64,000 nucleotides of DNA from Oscillospiraceae bacterium (lineage in GTDB: Bacteria; Bacillota; Clostridia; Oscillospirales; Oscillospiraceae). Position numbers and translations under genes: made by a program. A model generated the notes under the pieces. That model was not told the DNA's origin and did no database searches. It saw nothing but the letters and a program-made list of their open reading frames with translations. The stretch's first letter is position 1. Every line of letters begins with the position of its first letter. This document shows, in pieces, positions 44,852 to 53,527 of the stretch. The stretch lies in the NCBI GenBank assembly GCA_022846075.1, contig AP025582.1, positions 2,170,001-2,234,000 on the forward strand, written 5' to 3'.

Positions 44852-45679
44852 ATGCCCAATATCATAGAAATAACCGACTTTTCCCTGCCGGAGCTGGACG
44901 TCTTTGCCCGCCTTACCCAGGCGCAGCTGCTCAACCGCCGGGAGCCGGAGAAGGGCCTCTTCATCGCGGAGAGCCCGAAGGTGATCGGCCACGCTCTGGA
45001 CGCCGGGTACGAACCCGTCTCCCTTTTGATGGAGCGCAGGCAGATCGACGGACCGGCCCGGGACATCCTGGCCCGCTGTGGAGAGGTCCCCGTCTATACC
45101 GCCGGGCGGGACCTGCTGGCCCAGCTCACCGGCTACCCCCTGACCAGGGGCGTGCTGTGCGCCATGCGCCGCCCCCCGCTGCCCGGCGTGGAGGCGCTGT
45201 GCGCCGGGGCCCGCCGGGTGGCGGTGCTGGAGGGCATCGTGGACCCCACCAACGTGGGCGCCATCTTCCGCTCCGCCGCGGCGCTGCACGTGGACGCCCT
45301 GCTGGTTACGCCTACCTGCTGCGACCCCCTGCACCGGCGGGCGGTGCGGGTCAGCATGGGCACCGTGTTCCAGATCCCGTGGACCCGCATCGGCAGCGAG
45401 CCCGCCCACTGGCCCCGGCCGGAGATCGACCGCCTGCGGGCGCTGGGCTTCCAGACAGCCGCCATGGCCCTCAGTGATACCGCCGTCAGCATCGAGGATC
45501 CCCGGCTCATGGCCGAGGAAAAGCTGGCCATCGTCCTGGGCACCGAGGGGGACGGCCTGTCGGCGCGCACCATCGCCGCCTGCGACTACACCGTGCGCGT
45601 CCCCATGTCCCACCAGGTGGATTCCCTGAACGTGGCGGCGGCCAGCGCCGTGGCCTTTTGGCAGCTGAGGGCCCGCTGA
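44852..45679 (+). CDS. TrmH/SpoU-family RNA methyltransferase
   Basis: A 275-aa SPOUT enzyme that 2'-O-methylates rRNA or tRNA ribose. The N-terminal 100 residues are an L30e-like RNA-binding domain; the three knot motifs are DPTNVGAIFRSAAAL, GTEGDGL and VPMSHQVDSLNVAAASAVA. AAAGGAG precedes the ATG. Single-gene unit with a long structured leader. Substrate RNA not deduced. Confidence 0.9.
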   Translation: MPNIIEITDFSLPELDVFARLTQAQLLNRREPEKGLFIAESPKVIGHALDAGYEPVSLLMERRQIDGPARDILARCGEVPVYTAGRDLLAQLTGYPLTRGVLCAMRRPPLPGVEALCAGARRVAVLEGIVDPTNVGAIFRSAAALHVDALLVTPTCCDPLHRRAVRVSMGTVFQIPWTRIGSEPAHWPRPEIDRLRALGFQTAAMALSDTAVSIEDPRLMAEEKLAIVLGTEGDGLSARTIAACDYTVRVPMSHQVDSLNVAAASAVAFWQLRAR

Positions 45680-45697
45680 GGGTTCAGCCCAGGGCCC

Positions 45698-47026
45698 TTA
45701 CGGACGGCGGGGCCGGATGCCGCCCGTGGCCGGGTTGTCGATCAGTTCTCCCCCCGCCCTGAAGCGGGAACCATGGCAGGGGCAGTCCCAGGAGCGCTCC
45801 GCCCCGTTCCATTTCAGCGCGCATCCCATGTGGGGACAGCGCGGGGCCGTGGGGGTCAGCAGGTCCACCGCCGCCTCCATGGCGTTAAGCGCCAGCTGGG
45901 GCCGGAGCATGCTCCTGGAGGGGGAAAACACCCCGGCATAGGGGTTCTCCTTCCCCGTGATCAGATCGGTCAGCACCAGGGCGGCCGCCATGGAGGAGGT
46001 CATGCCCCATTTGTTGAAGCCGGTGGTCACATACAGCCCCGGCGTATTTTTGGAATAGCGGCCGATATACGGCACGTCGTCCAGCGTCATGCAGTCCTGG
46101 GTGGACCAGCGGTACCGCTCCTTGGCGTTGGGATAATGACGGGCGGCGAACCGGCTGAGCTCCTCCCAGTTCCCCCCGCTTTTCCCCGTGCGGTGATCTC
46201 CGCCCCCGATGAGCAGTAAATTTTCAAAATTGCGGAAGGACATCCCCTTGAGGGCGTCGTCCACGTACATGCCCCCCACGTCCGGAGCGTCCTCCAGGGC
46301 AATCACATAGGAGCGGTGCTGGTACAGCTTCAAAAAGTAGCTGCCCCGCAGATTGAGAAAGGGAAAGTGGGTCGCCACGATGATCTGGTCCGCCGTGATG
46401 GTGCCCCGGTCCGTGACCGCCCTGTGCCCCGCCACCTCCCGCACCATGGTGTGCTCGTAGATCTCCAGCCCTTCGGTGATCCCGTGGACAAATTTCAGCG
46501 GATTGAACTGGGCCTGATCAGGGAACCGGACGGCGCCCGCCACGGGAAAGGGCAGGGGGAGCTGGCCCACAAACTCCGCGGGAAAGTCCAGCCGCCGGAG
46601 GGCCTCCATCTCGTCCTCAACGGCCTGGGGATCGTCCAGGGAATAGACGAAGGCGTCCCGCCGCTCAAAATCGCAGTCGATGCCCTCGCAGAGCTCCCCG
46701 TAGGCCCGCAGGGCCTCCTGATTGGCCCGGAGGTACAGCGCCGCCGTCTCCGGGCCGAACCGCTTGACCAGCTTGTGATAGATGAGCCCGTGCTGGGAGG
46801 TGATCTTGGCGGTGGTGTTTTTGGTGTCCCCGCCGCAGACGGTGTCCGCCTCCACCAGGGCGCAGGCCACCCCGGCCCGCTGGAGCATATAGGCGCACAG
46901 GACCCCCGCCATGCCTCCGCCGATCACAAGGACCTGGACCTTCAGGTCCCTGTTCAGGCTTTTGAACCTTCGCGGCGTGACGGAAGCGCTCCATAGGGAT
47001 TTGGGGTGGACGGTTCCTTCTTTCAT
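45698..47026 (-). CDS. FAD-dependent oxidoreductase with C-terminal Rieske domain
   Basis: A 442-aa fusion. FAD site VIGGGMAGVLCAY near 34-46 and the DAO-type core, then a Rieske-like end with CPHMGC and CPCHGS holding the Cys2His2 ligands of a 2Fe-2S cluster. DadA-type/Rieske fusions of this shape are found in Clostridia and Bacilli; substrate unknown. The ATG follows GAGAGGA. Monocistronic, convergent with the methyltransferase. Confidence 0.9.
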   Translation of the reverse strand: MKEGTVHPKSLWSASVTPRRFKSLNRDLKVQVLVIGGGMAGVLCAYMLQRAGVACALVEADTVCGGDTKNTTAKITSQHGLIYHKLVKRFGPETAALYLRANQEALRAYGELCEGIDCDFERRDAFVYSLDDPQAVEDEMEALRRLDFPAEFVGQLPLPFPVAGAVRFPDQAQFNPLKFVHGITEGLEIYEHTMVREVAGHRAVTDRGTITADQIIVATHFPFLNLRGSYFLKLYQHRSYVIALEDAPDVGGMYVDDALKGMSFRNFENLLLIGGGDHRTGKSGGNWEELSRFAARHYPNAKERYRWSTQDCMTLDDVPYIGRYSKNTPGLYVTTGFNKWGMTSSMAAALVLTDLITGKENPYAGVFSPSRSMLRPQLALNAMEAAVDLLTPTAPRCPHMGCALKWNGAERSWDCPCHGSRFRAGGELIDNPATGGIRPRRP

Positions 47027-47174
47027 TTTCCGGTCCTCTCTTTCCGCTCAGTTGCCATAAAGACAGACTTTAGTATAACCCATTTCACGGAAATAAGAGG
47101 CGGGGCCCTTTTTCCCCGCTCCTGTGGTATTATGATAGGGACACATTTCCACTCAGGGAAAGGAAGGCGCCAAC

Positions 47175-47405
47175 ATGGCAGACATCATCGATTTCAGCCA
47201 ATACGCTCAGACCCCCGGCCTGGACAGCATGGACCGGGAGGGGCTGTCCGCTTTTCTGCGGGACGTCCGGGTCCAGATTGCCCGGCTGGACGAAGAGGAG
47301 CCCGGGGACATGGAGAGTGAGGAACACGAGATCTGGGGCGACCGCCACGAGGAGCTGGAGGATCTGGCCGACGAGATCCTGGACCGGCTGGACGAACTTG
47401 ATTGA
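47175..47405 (+). CDS. Small acidic hypothetical protein
   Basis: A 76-aa acidic, probably helical protein (LDEEEPGDMESEEHEIWGDRHEELEDLADEILDRLDELD split by prolines early on). AAGGAAGG precedes the ATG. It is followed by a DUF188 gene 28 bases on, so they may be one transcript. Not recognised. Confidence 0.6.
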   Translation: MADIIDFSQYAQTPGLDSMDREGLSAFLRDVRVQIARLDEEEPGDMESEEHEIWGDRHEELEDLADEILDRLDELD

Positions 47406-47433
47406 CCCGGATTTTCAGGAGAGGATGGGGCCC

Positions 47434-47871
47434 ATGCGCATTTTGATCGACGCCGACGGCTGTCCCGTGGTGGACCTGACCCTGTCCATCGCCCGCAGAC
47501 GAGGAGTGGAATGTCTCATCCTCTGCGATACCTCCCACGTCTTTGAAAAGCCCGGGGCCGCCACCCTCACCGTATCCAAGGGGGCGGACAGCGTGGATTT
47601 CGCCCTGGTAAACCTCCTGCGGCCCGGAGATATCGCCGTCACCCAGGATCACGGCCTGGCGGCCATGTGCCTGGCCCGGCGGGCCAGGGCCCTGGATCAG
47701 AACGGCATGGAATATACCTCCGGCAACATCGACGCCCTGCTGCTGGCCCGGCACACCTTTCAAAAGATCAGCCGCGCCGGCGGGCGCCTGAAAGGCCCCG
47801 CCCGCCGTGGGCCGGACCAGGACCGGGCCTTCGCCGCGACTCTGGAGCGGCTTCTGGACGAAACCCCCTGA
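47434..47871 (+). CDS. YaiI/YqxD (DUF188) family protein
   Basis: A 145-aa PIN-like protein of the UPF0178 group: ILIDADGCPV at the start, CDTSH, and DIAVTQDHGLAAM, NGMEYTSGNIDALL later. Conserved acidic residues suggest a nuclease fold, but function is unknown. I chose ATG 47434, with AGGAGAGG 10 bases upstream. The convergent terminator follows. Confidence 0.9.
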   Translation: MRILIDADGCPVVDLTLSIARRRGVECLILCDTSHVFEKPGAATLTVSKGADSVDFALVNLLRPGDIAVTQDHGLAAMCLARRARALDQNGMEYTSGNIDALLLARHTFQKISRAGGRLKGPARRGPDQDRAFAATLERLLDETP

Positions 47872-47930
47872 GACTGCTCCCGGGCGGGGCTTCGGTTCAT
47901 GCCGGGCATCCCATCAAAGCCGCCTCAAAA

Positions 47931-47971
47931 AAGGGGCCAGGAGCGCATCACGCTCCGGGCCCCTTTTCTTT
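47931..47971. terminator. Bidirectional terminator
   Basis: Stem AAGGGGCCAGGAGCG with CGCTCCGGGCCCCTT (one mismatch), loop CATCA, then TTTCTTTTT on the + strand. Between the convergent DUF188 and RsmH genes. Confidence 0.75.
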
Positions 47972-47977
47972 TTGCCC

Positions 47978-49015
47978 CTATGCCCTGACAGCCCAGCGCA
48001 GCTTGGTGGAACGGGCCCGTGGGTTTTGAAAGCACTCCTGGGCGGAGGGGCGGGTGACGTCCCCCGCGATCTCCCGGTAGAGCCCCTCCCGCAAATGCTG
48101 CTTGAAGGCCTTTTTTACCAGCCGGTCCTCCCCGGAGTGGAAGGTCAGCACCGCCGCCCGGCCACCGCTCTTCAGCACGCCGGGCAGCTTCTCCAAAAAG
48201 GCGTACAGCGCCTCGAACTCGCTGTTGACGTCGATGCGCAGGGCTTGGAAGGTCCGCTGGCAGGACTTCTTCACCGCCTCCTTCCGCTCCGCCTGGGGCA
48301 GGAAGGAGAGGGCCTCCTCCACAATGGCCGCCAGCTGCCGGGTGGTCTCCACGCGCCCGCCCCCCTTGAGGGTCCCCAGGACGCCTTTGGCGATCCGTTC
48401 TGCGTAGGGCTCGTCGGCGTTCTCTACCAGCAGGGCCGTCAGCTCCTCCTCGTCCAGCTCCCGCAGCCGCTGGGCGGCTGTGATGCCGGTGGTGGGGTCC
48501 AGCCGCAGGTCCAGGGGGCCGTCCCGCTTGAAGGTAAAGCCCCGCCCGGGATCGTCGATCTGCATGGAGGAGACCCCCAGGTCCGCCAGGACGAAATCAA
48601 AGGCCTCACCGGGGGCCACCTGATCCACCTGGGAGAAGTTCATGCGGCGGATAGTCAATATCTCAGGGCCGTACCCCAGCTCCGCCAGACGGGCCCGGGT
48701 CTTTTCCGACTCTACCGGGTCCACGTCGGTGGCGTAGAGATGGCCTTGCCCCTGGAGCCGCTCCAGCATTTTCCGGGTGTGGCCGCCGTAGCCCAGGGTG
48801 GCGTCATAGCCCGTCATGCCCGGCTGGATCTGGAGCACGTCCAGGATCTCCTCCACCATGATGGGGATATGCATCCCGGCGGGGGTCTTGCCGCTCTGGA
48901 TGATCTTCTCCACGTCGGACCGGTACTTCTCGGGGTTCAGCTCCTTGTACTTCTCCTGAAAGTTCCGGGGGTGGGTCCCCTGATAGCGGACGCGGCGCTT
49001 GTGCTCCTGCTCCAT
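47978..49015 (-). CDS. RsmH-type rRNA methyltransferase
   Basis: A 345-aa enzyme of the RsmH (MraW) class, which N4-methylates cytosine 1402 of 16S rRNA. The SAM motif is GYDATLGYGGHT, with HIPIMVEEIL before it and LADLGVSSMQIDDPGRGFTF and FHSGEDRLVKKAF later. It has about 50 extra N-terminal residues and lies away from mra/fts genes, so it may be a divergent second RsmH. AAGGAG precedes the ATG. Confidence 0.85.
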   Translation of the reverse strand: MEQEHKRRVRYQGTHPRNFQEKYKELNPEKYRSDVEKIIQSGKTPAGMHIPIMVEEILDVLQIQPGMTGYDATLGYGGHTRKMLERLQGQGHLYATDVDPVESEKTRARLAELGYGPEILTIRRMNFSQVDQVAPGEAFDFVLADLGVSSMQIDDPGRGFTFKRDGPLDLRLDPTTGITAAQRLRELDEEELTALLVENADEPYAERIAKGVLGTLKGGGRVETTRQLAAIVEEALSFLPQAERKEAVKKSCQRTFQALRIDVNSEFEALYAFLEKLPGVLKSGGRAAVLTFHSGEDRLVKKAFKQHLREGLYREIAGDVTRPSAQECFQNPRARSTKLRWAVRA

Positions 49016-49159
49016 GGCGATCAGCTCCTTCTCTCGTGGTGGATATCATACCACAAAACCGCCGGAAAGAGAAGGGCGGGCCGCCGGGGGACGGCCCTAC
49101 CCCAAATCCGGGATATGTGGTAGAATCAGATATCATACCAGACAGACGGAGGAAACGCC

Positions 49160-49570
49160 ATGGTCAGAGACATCATGAAAGACCCCCTTTTTCTCGCCCT
49201 CCCCTCCTCCCCCGCCACCCAGGCGGACCGCGCCGCGGCGGAGGATTTGCTGGATACCCTGCGCTCCAACGCCGGCGGATGCGTGGGGATGGCCGCCAAT
49301 ATGATCGGGGTATCCAGGCGCATCATCGCCTTCGACAACGAGGGGAGCTATCTCCTCATGTTCAACCCGGAGATCGTCAAACGCTCCGGCCCCTACGAGG
49401 CGGAGGAGGGGCGCCTCTCCCTCCCCGGCGTCCGCCGGGCCAGGCGGTACCGCTCCATCAAGGTACGGTACCAGAACGAGGATTTCCAGATTCGGCTGAA
49501 AACCTTCACCGGCTGGACGGCCCAGATCATCCAGCACGAGATCGACCACTGTGACGGGGTGCTGATCTGA
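49160..49570 (+). CDS. Peptide deformylase-like protein, copy 2, Cys to Arg
   Basis: A 136-aa paralog of the protein at 673-1083, same length and clearly similar throughout. Motif 3 (QHEIDH) is kept, but motif 2 reads EEGRLSL: the metal-binding Cys is Arg (cgc in place of tgc), as seen directly. Motif 1 has Met in place of Gln in both copies. Metal binding is probably lost or changed, so it may be a non-catalytic ribosome-binding or regulatory form. ACGGAGGAAAC precedes the ATG. The esterase gene starts 2 bases after its stop. Confidence 0.85.
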   Translation: MVRDIMKDPLFLALPSSPATQADRAAAEDLLDTLRSNAGGCVGMAANMIGVSRRIIAFDNEGSYLLMFNPEIVKRSGPYEAEEGRLSLPGVRRARRYRSIKVRYQNEDFQIRLKTFTGWTAQIIQHEIDHCDGVLI

Positions 49571-49571
49571 T

Positions 49572-50231
49572 ATGGAAAAAACGATGGAGCTCTCCCCCTA
49601 TACGGTCCGCCTTTTTCAGGCTCCCGACAGCCGGGATCTTGTGTACTGCCCCCTCTCTCCCCGGGAGGCGGAGGAGGTCTGGCGGCTCCTCCCGGAGCCC
49701 AGGCCCGCCCTGGCGGCGGTGAGCGGCTTGGACTGGGAGCGGGACCTCTCCCCCTGGCCCGCCCCACGGGCCTTTCGCGGGGGAAAGGACTTCGGCGGGG
49801 GCGGCCCTCTCTTTCTGGAGGAGCTGACCCGCCGCCTTCTCCCCGCCGTGGAGGGGGAATTGGGGTTCCTCCCCCGTTCCCGGGGCATCGCGGGCTACTC
49901 CCTGGCCGGGCTGTTCGCCCTGTGGGCGGTCTACCAGGGGGACCTCTTTGACCGGGCGGCCAGCCTGTCCGGCTCCCTCTGGTTCGACGGATTCTTGACG
50001 TACATGGAGAACCACACCTTTCCCAGGCCGCTGGAAAAAGCGGTCCTCTCCCTGGGCGACCGGGAGAAAGCGGCCGGGAACCCCCGGCTGGCGTCGGTGG
50101 AGGAGCGCACCCGCCAGGCCGCCGGGCTGCTCCAGGCCCAAGGCGTCCCCGTAACCCTGGAGTGGAACCCGGGCGGACATTTCAAAGACGTCCCGGAGCG
50201 GACCGCCAAGGGCATTTCGGCCCTCTTCTGA
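49572..50231 (+). CDS. Esterase of Fes/IroE-like fold
   Basis: A 219-aa alpha/beta-hydrolase-like protein. Nucleophile elbow GYSLAGLFAL (about 116-125), acidic GDREKA region and catalytic His in NPGGHF near the end. It resembles the putative-esterase (Fes/IroE) family that hydrolyses siderophore esters or acyl groups; substrate unknown and no siderophore genes are near. Its ATG is 2 bases after the deformylase-like stop, so the two are one transcript. No signal peptide. Confidence 0.75.
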   Translation: MEKTMELSPYTVRLFQAPDSRDLVYCPLSPREAEEVWRLLPEPRPALAAVSGLDWERDLSPWPAPRAFRGGKDFGGGGPLFLEELTRRLLPAVEGELGFLPRSRGIAGYSLAGLFALWAVYQGDLFDRAASLSGSLWFDGFLTYMENHTFPRPLEKAVLSLGDREKAAGNPRLASVEERTRQAAGLLQAQGVPVTLEWNPGGHFKDVPERTAKGISALF

Positions 50232-50314
50232 GTCGGCATTTTCAAAACACCCCTCCCCTTTTCTCGGAATACAATGGGTATGTCATTGTGATTTGAAATC
50301 GGGAGGGAACCGTC

Positions 50315-51295
50315 TTGAATATCCGAAAATACGCGATCCTGGAGCCGGCCGCCGTGCAGGTCTGCGTGGAGAACGCCAAGCCGCCGCTCATCTTCCAGCT
50401 CCCGCCGGAGCAGGGGCGGGCCGCCCTGGACGCCGCCCAGGCCTCCCCGGTCCCCATGTGGCCCGCCAGGATCGACAGCTATCACGCGGACACCGGACCC
50501 TGGGGCCGTCTGCCCGTGTATGTCGTCACCCCGGAGGAGACCCGGACCCCCGCGGACGTCATCTTTTACATCCACGGCGCGGGCTGGGTCTTCGGCAATC
50601 TCCGCACCCACGAAAAGCTGGTGCGGGAGCTGGCCGGGCGGACCCGTTCCATCGTCATCTTCCCGGAGTACAGCCTCTCCCCCGAGGCCCGGTACCCCAC
50701 CGCCATCGAACAGTGCTACTCCATCCTCTGCCAGCTTCCCCGGCTGGCCGAGCTGGCCGGGTTCCAGTTCGACCCCGCCACCCTCACTGTGGCCGGGGAC
50801 AGCGTGGGCGGGAACATGGCCGCCGTCATGACCCTCATGGCCAAATTCCGTCAGGGCCCCGCCATCCACAAGCAGCTGCTCTACTACCCCGTCACCAACG
50901 CCTGCTTCGACACCCCCTCCTACCGGGAGTTTGCCTCCGGCTTTTACCTCTACCGGGCGGGGATGCAGTGGTTCTGGGACCAGTACGCCCCCTCGGAGGC
51001 CGCCCGCCGTCAGATCACCGCCTCCCCCCTGCGCGCCTCCCTTCAAGACCTGGAGGGCCTGCCCGACGCCATGATCCTGAACGGCGAGTGCGACGTGCTG
51101 CGGGACGAGGGGGAGGCTTACGCCGACAAGCTCCGTCTGGCCGGGGTAGACGTGGCCTCCATCCGTTTCCGCGGGATGATCCACGACTTCGTCATGCTCA
51201 ACGCCCTGGACCAGACCAATGCCTGCCGGGCGGCCATGGATGCCTCCACCGGCTGGATCGACCGGAAAAACCGGGAGTCCGGCTGTCCCGGCTGA
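50315..51295 (+). CDS. HSL-family alpha/beta hydrolase
   Basis: A 326-aa acetyl-esterase-type enzyme. Oxyanion motif HGAGWVFG (near 90), nucleophile GDSVGGNMAA, Asp in NGECDVLRDEG and His in GMIHDF. The start is TTG, supported by GGGAGGG just before it. Cytoplasmic; hydrolyses small acyl esters (family). The terminator at 51307 follows. Confidence 0.85.
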   Translation: MNIRKYAILEPAAVQVCVENAKPPLIFQLPPEQGRAALDAAQASPVPMWPARIDSYHADTGPWGRLPVYVVTPEETRTPADVIFYIHGAGWVFGNLRTHEKLVRELAGRTRSIVIFPEYSLSPEARYPTAIEQCYSILCQLPRLAELAGFQFDPATLTVAGDSVGGNMAAVMTLMAKFRQGPAIHKQLLYYPVTNACFDTPSYREFASGFYLYRAGMQWFWDQYAPSEAARRQITASPLRASLQDLEGLPDAMILNGECDVLRDEGEAYADKLRLAGVDVASIRFRGMIHDFVMLNALDQTNACRAAMDASTGWIDRKNRESGCPG

Positions 51296-51306
51296 CCCCC
51301 CCTTTG

Positions 51307-51332
51307 AAAAGACCGCCTTCGGGCGGTCTTTT
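51307..51332 (+). terminator. Intrinsic terminator
   Basis: Stem AAAAGACCGCC with GGCGGTCTTTT and TTCG loop, followed by CTTGT. Ends the hydrolase gene. Confidence 0.8.
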
Positions 51333-51464
51333 CTTGTGCCCCGCAAAACTTTAAAAATATTTTTCAAATACCTGCGATAAAAGGGCCCCCTCCCGCATTA
51401 TCAGGGCAGAGACGGAAAACCGGCTCCCCACACGAACCACACGATCTGAAAGGATGGTATCACT

Positions 51465-52799
51465 ATGAAACGGATCTCTATGCGCACCCCCGCCGCCGTC
51501 TGCCTGCTGGCCGGGGCCCTGACCCTGGGCGCCGCGGCGGCCACCGGCATCCAGTCCATCACCGCCACCCTGCGTCCCGACATCAGCGTGGAAGTCAACG
51601 GCGAGAAACAGACCATGTACGACAAAAACGGCGACGTGGTCTACCCCATTGAGTACGGCGGCTCCACCTACCTGCCCATCCGGGCCATCGGCGGGCTGCT
51701 GGACCAGGAGGTCCTCTGGGATTCCAAGACCCAGACCGTATCCCTGAGCCCCAAGACCGAGACTCCGCCCGAGGAGCTGACCGCCGGCGCCCTGACCCGC
51801 CGGGCGGAGAGGCTGGAGGCCCGCTACGTCAACCTCATCGCCGACCGGGACGCCGCCGATAAGGCCGGGACCTACGGCGAGAACCTGACCATCTACCGCC
51901 GCCTGGAGGACCGCCGCCTGTCCCTGGTGGACGATCTGCGGGAGATGCAGGTGGACCTGAGCGAGGCTTACCGGCTGGAGCTTTTGACCAAGGCCCAGCG
52001 GGACGCCCTGAACGACCGGATGAACACCCTGGACAGCCGCTTGGTCACGCTGGCCAAGGACCTGATCTCCAAGTACGGCATTGACGCCGGAAGCACCTAC
52101 CAGACCCTTCGGGCCGAGGCCGACCATCTGGAGAAGGACCGGGCCGCGCTGAAGAGGCTGGTGGACTCCGCCGCCTCCGCCAAGGACTACAACGCCTGGA
52201 AGACCGCCGACGCCAACGCCCGGGAGGACTGGAAAACCTTCCGCAGCGACGTCACCGCCCTCCAGATCGCCCTGAACGACAGCCTGCGCCAGTCCGCCAT
52301 CAGCTACGCGGAGTATAACGAGCTGGTGGCCGCCGCCGACGTGCTGGACATCGCCTGCAAGGACTATAAGGCGACCCTGGACCAGGCCCAGGCCGGCTGG
52401 ACCGGCTCCCAGTCCAAGCCCGACGACAACTGGGCCAATCAGGATACCGAGGCCTATTCCAATCAAATCGCCGCCCTCAGGGACCGCGCCGACACCCTGT
52501 TCGTCCAGTGCCGGGACCACTTCACCTCCCACTCCGGCGACACCGACTCCGGCCGGGCCCTGATGTCCCAGGTGGAGGCCCTCTCCGATGAGATCGACCA
52601 CCTGGAGGACGCCATTGAGGACAGCTCCAAGCTGGGCCGCCAGGCCAGATGGGAGCTGCTCCGGGATCTGGACAAGGCCGAGGACACCTTGGATAAGGCC
52701 GAGGATTTCCTGGAGAAGGCGGGCATCGACGACGACTGGGACGACGACCATCACGACCGCGGCTGGCACAAGGGCTGGGACGACGAAGACGACGATTGA
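51465..52799 (+). CDS. Secreted stalk-domain protein with acidic tail
   Basis: A 444-aa exported protein. Signal peptide 1-27 (RISMRTPAAVCLLAGALTL), a copper-amine-oxidase-N-type stalk domain (about 35-100, TYLPIRAIGGLL), a long coiled coil (110-410) and an Asp/His-rich tail (DDDWDDDHHDRGWHKGW-like). Probably cell-envelope associated; the tail could bind Ca or other metals. AAAGGATGG precedes the ATG. It lies directly upstream of a sigma/anti-sigma pair and its tail resembles that of the anti-sigma factor. Function not recognised. Confidence 0.8.
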   Translation: MKRISMRTPAAVCLLAGALTLGAAAATGIQSITATLRPDISVEVNGEKQTMYDKNGDVVYPIEYGGSTYLPIRAIGGLLDQEVLWDSKTQTVSLSPKTETPPEELTAGALTRRAERLEARYVNLIADRDAADKAGTYGENLTIYRRLEDRRLSLVDDLREMQVDLSEAYRLELLTKAQRDALNDRMNTLDSRLVTLAKDLISKYGIDAGSTYQTLRAEADHLEKDRAALKRLVDSAASAKDYNAWKTADANAREDWKTFRSDVTALQIALNDSLRQSAISYAEYNELVAAADVLDIACKDYKATLDQAQAGWTGSQSKPDDNWANQDTEAYSNQIAALRDRADTLFVQCRDHFTSHSGDTDSGRALMSQVEALSDEIDHLEDAIEDSSKLGRQARWELLRDLDKAEDTLDKAEDFLEKAGIDDDWDDDHHDRGWHKGWDDEDDD

Positions 52800-52815
52800 T
52801 CCCTCCGCGCCATGG

Positions 52816-52845
52816 GGGCGGGCCCACAGCGGCCCGCCCTCTTTC
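52816..52845 (+). terminator. Intrinsic terminator
   Basis: GGGCGGGCC (52816-52824) and GGCCCGCCC (52831-52839), then TCTTTCC. Ends the stalk-domain gene. Confidence 0.65.
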
Positions 52846-52860
52846 CAAGCGTACGGGGGA

Positions 52861-52889
52861 TTGCGCGGGCGTCCCGATTCTGATACACT
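52861..52889 (+). promoter_or_regulatory. Promoter of the sigma/anti-sigma pair
   Basis: TTGCGC (52861-52866), 17 bases, TACACT (52884-52889), preceded by TGA. Whether the sigma factor reads its own promoter cannot be told. Confidence 0.5.
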
Positions 52890-52927
52890 GAGAAAAAGTC
52901 AGTTGTTTGAGGAGGGATGCGCGCGTG

Positions 52928-53527
52928 ATGCTCTGGCTGGCCATGGAATCCGCCTCCGCCCGGGCGCGGGATGCCCTCTCCGACGGGGCCTGTGAACGGC
53001 TCCTCCTGGGGGTGGCCCAGGGGCGGGCGGAGGACTTTGACGCCCTCTACCGCCTGACCGCCCGCTCCCTCTACGCCTTCGCCCTCTCCCTGACCCGCAA
53101 TTCCCAGGACGCCCAGGACGCCATGATGGACACCTATCTGGCCATCCGCACCTGCGCGGGGCAGTACCGCCCCCAGGGCAAGCCTCTGGCCTGGATCTTC
53201 ACCATCGCCCGCAACGCCGTCCGGATGCAGCAGCGCCGGTCGGGGCGGGAGGCCCCTCTGGAGGACCTCCCCCCGCTGGAGCTGGCCGACGACAGCGACC
53301 CCACCGCCGCCCTGGCCCTGCGGGAGGCCCTGCGGATCCTGGACGGGCAGGAGCGGGAGATCGTGCTCCTCCACGCCGTCTCCGGCCTAAAGCACCGGGA
53401 GATCGCCGCGATGCTGGGGCGGCCGCTGTCCACCGTGCTCTCCAAGTACAACCGGGCCCTGCGAAAACTGCGCCGCCAGCTGGAGGCGGCAGACGAGGAG
53501 GTGGACCTGCGTGAAAAAACGAAATAA
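52928..53527 (+). CDS. ECF-type RNA polymerase sigma factor
   Basis: A 199-aa sigma factor. Region 2 is FDALYRLTARSLYAFALSL with a DAQDAMMDTYLAI segment, and region 4 is LREALRILDGQEREIVLLHAVSGLKHREIAAMLGRPLSTVLSKYNRALRKL read in two parts. GAGGAGGG lies before it; GTG 52925 is an equally possible start. Its end overlaps the anti-sigma start by 17 bases, so the two are made together. Controlled genes likely include the stalk-domain protein next door. Confidence 0.9.
   Translation: MLWLAMESASARARDALSDGACERLLLGVAQGRAEDFDALYRLTARSLYAFALSLTRNSQDAQDAMMDTYLAIRTCAGQYRPQGKPLAWIFTIARNAVRMQQRRSGREAPLEDLPPLELADDSDPTAALALREALRILDGQEREIVLLHAVSGLKHREIAAMLGRPLSTVLSKYNRALRKLRRQLEAADEEVDLREKTK

Noticed and set aside
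51351-52769. Gly/Val-rich minus open frame opposite the stalk-domain gene
   Set aside because: Mirror of a Asp/Ala/Leu-rich coding sequence; the + strand has signal peptide and domain evidence.
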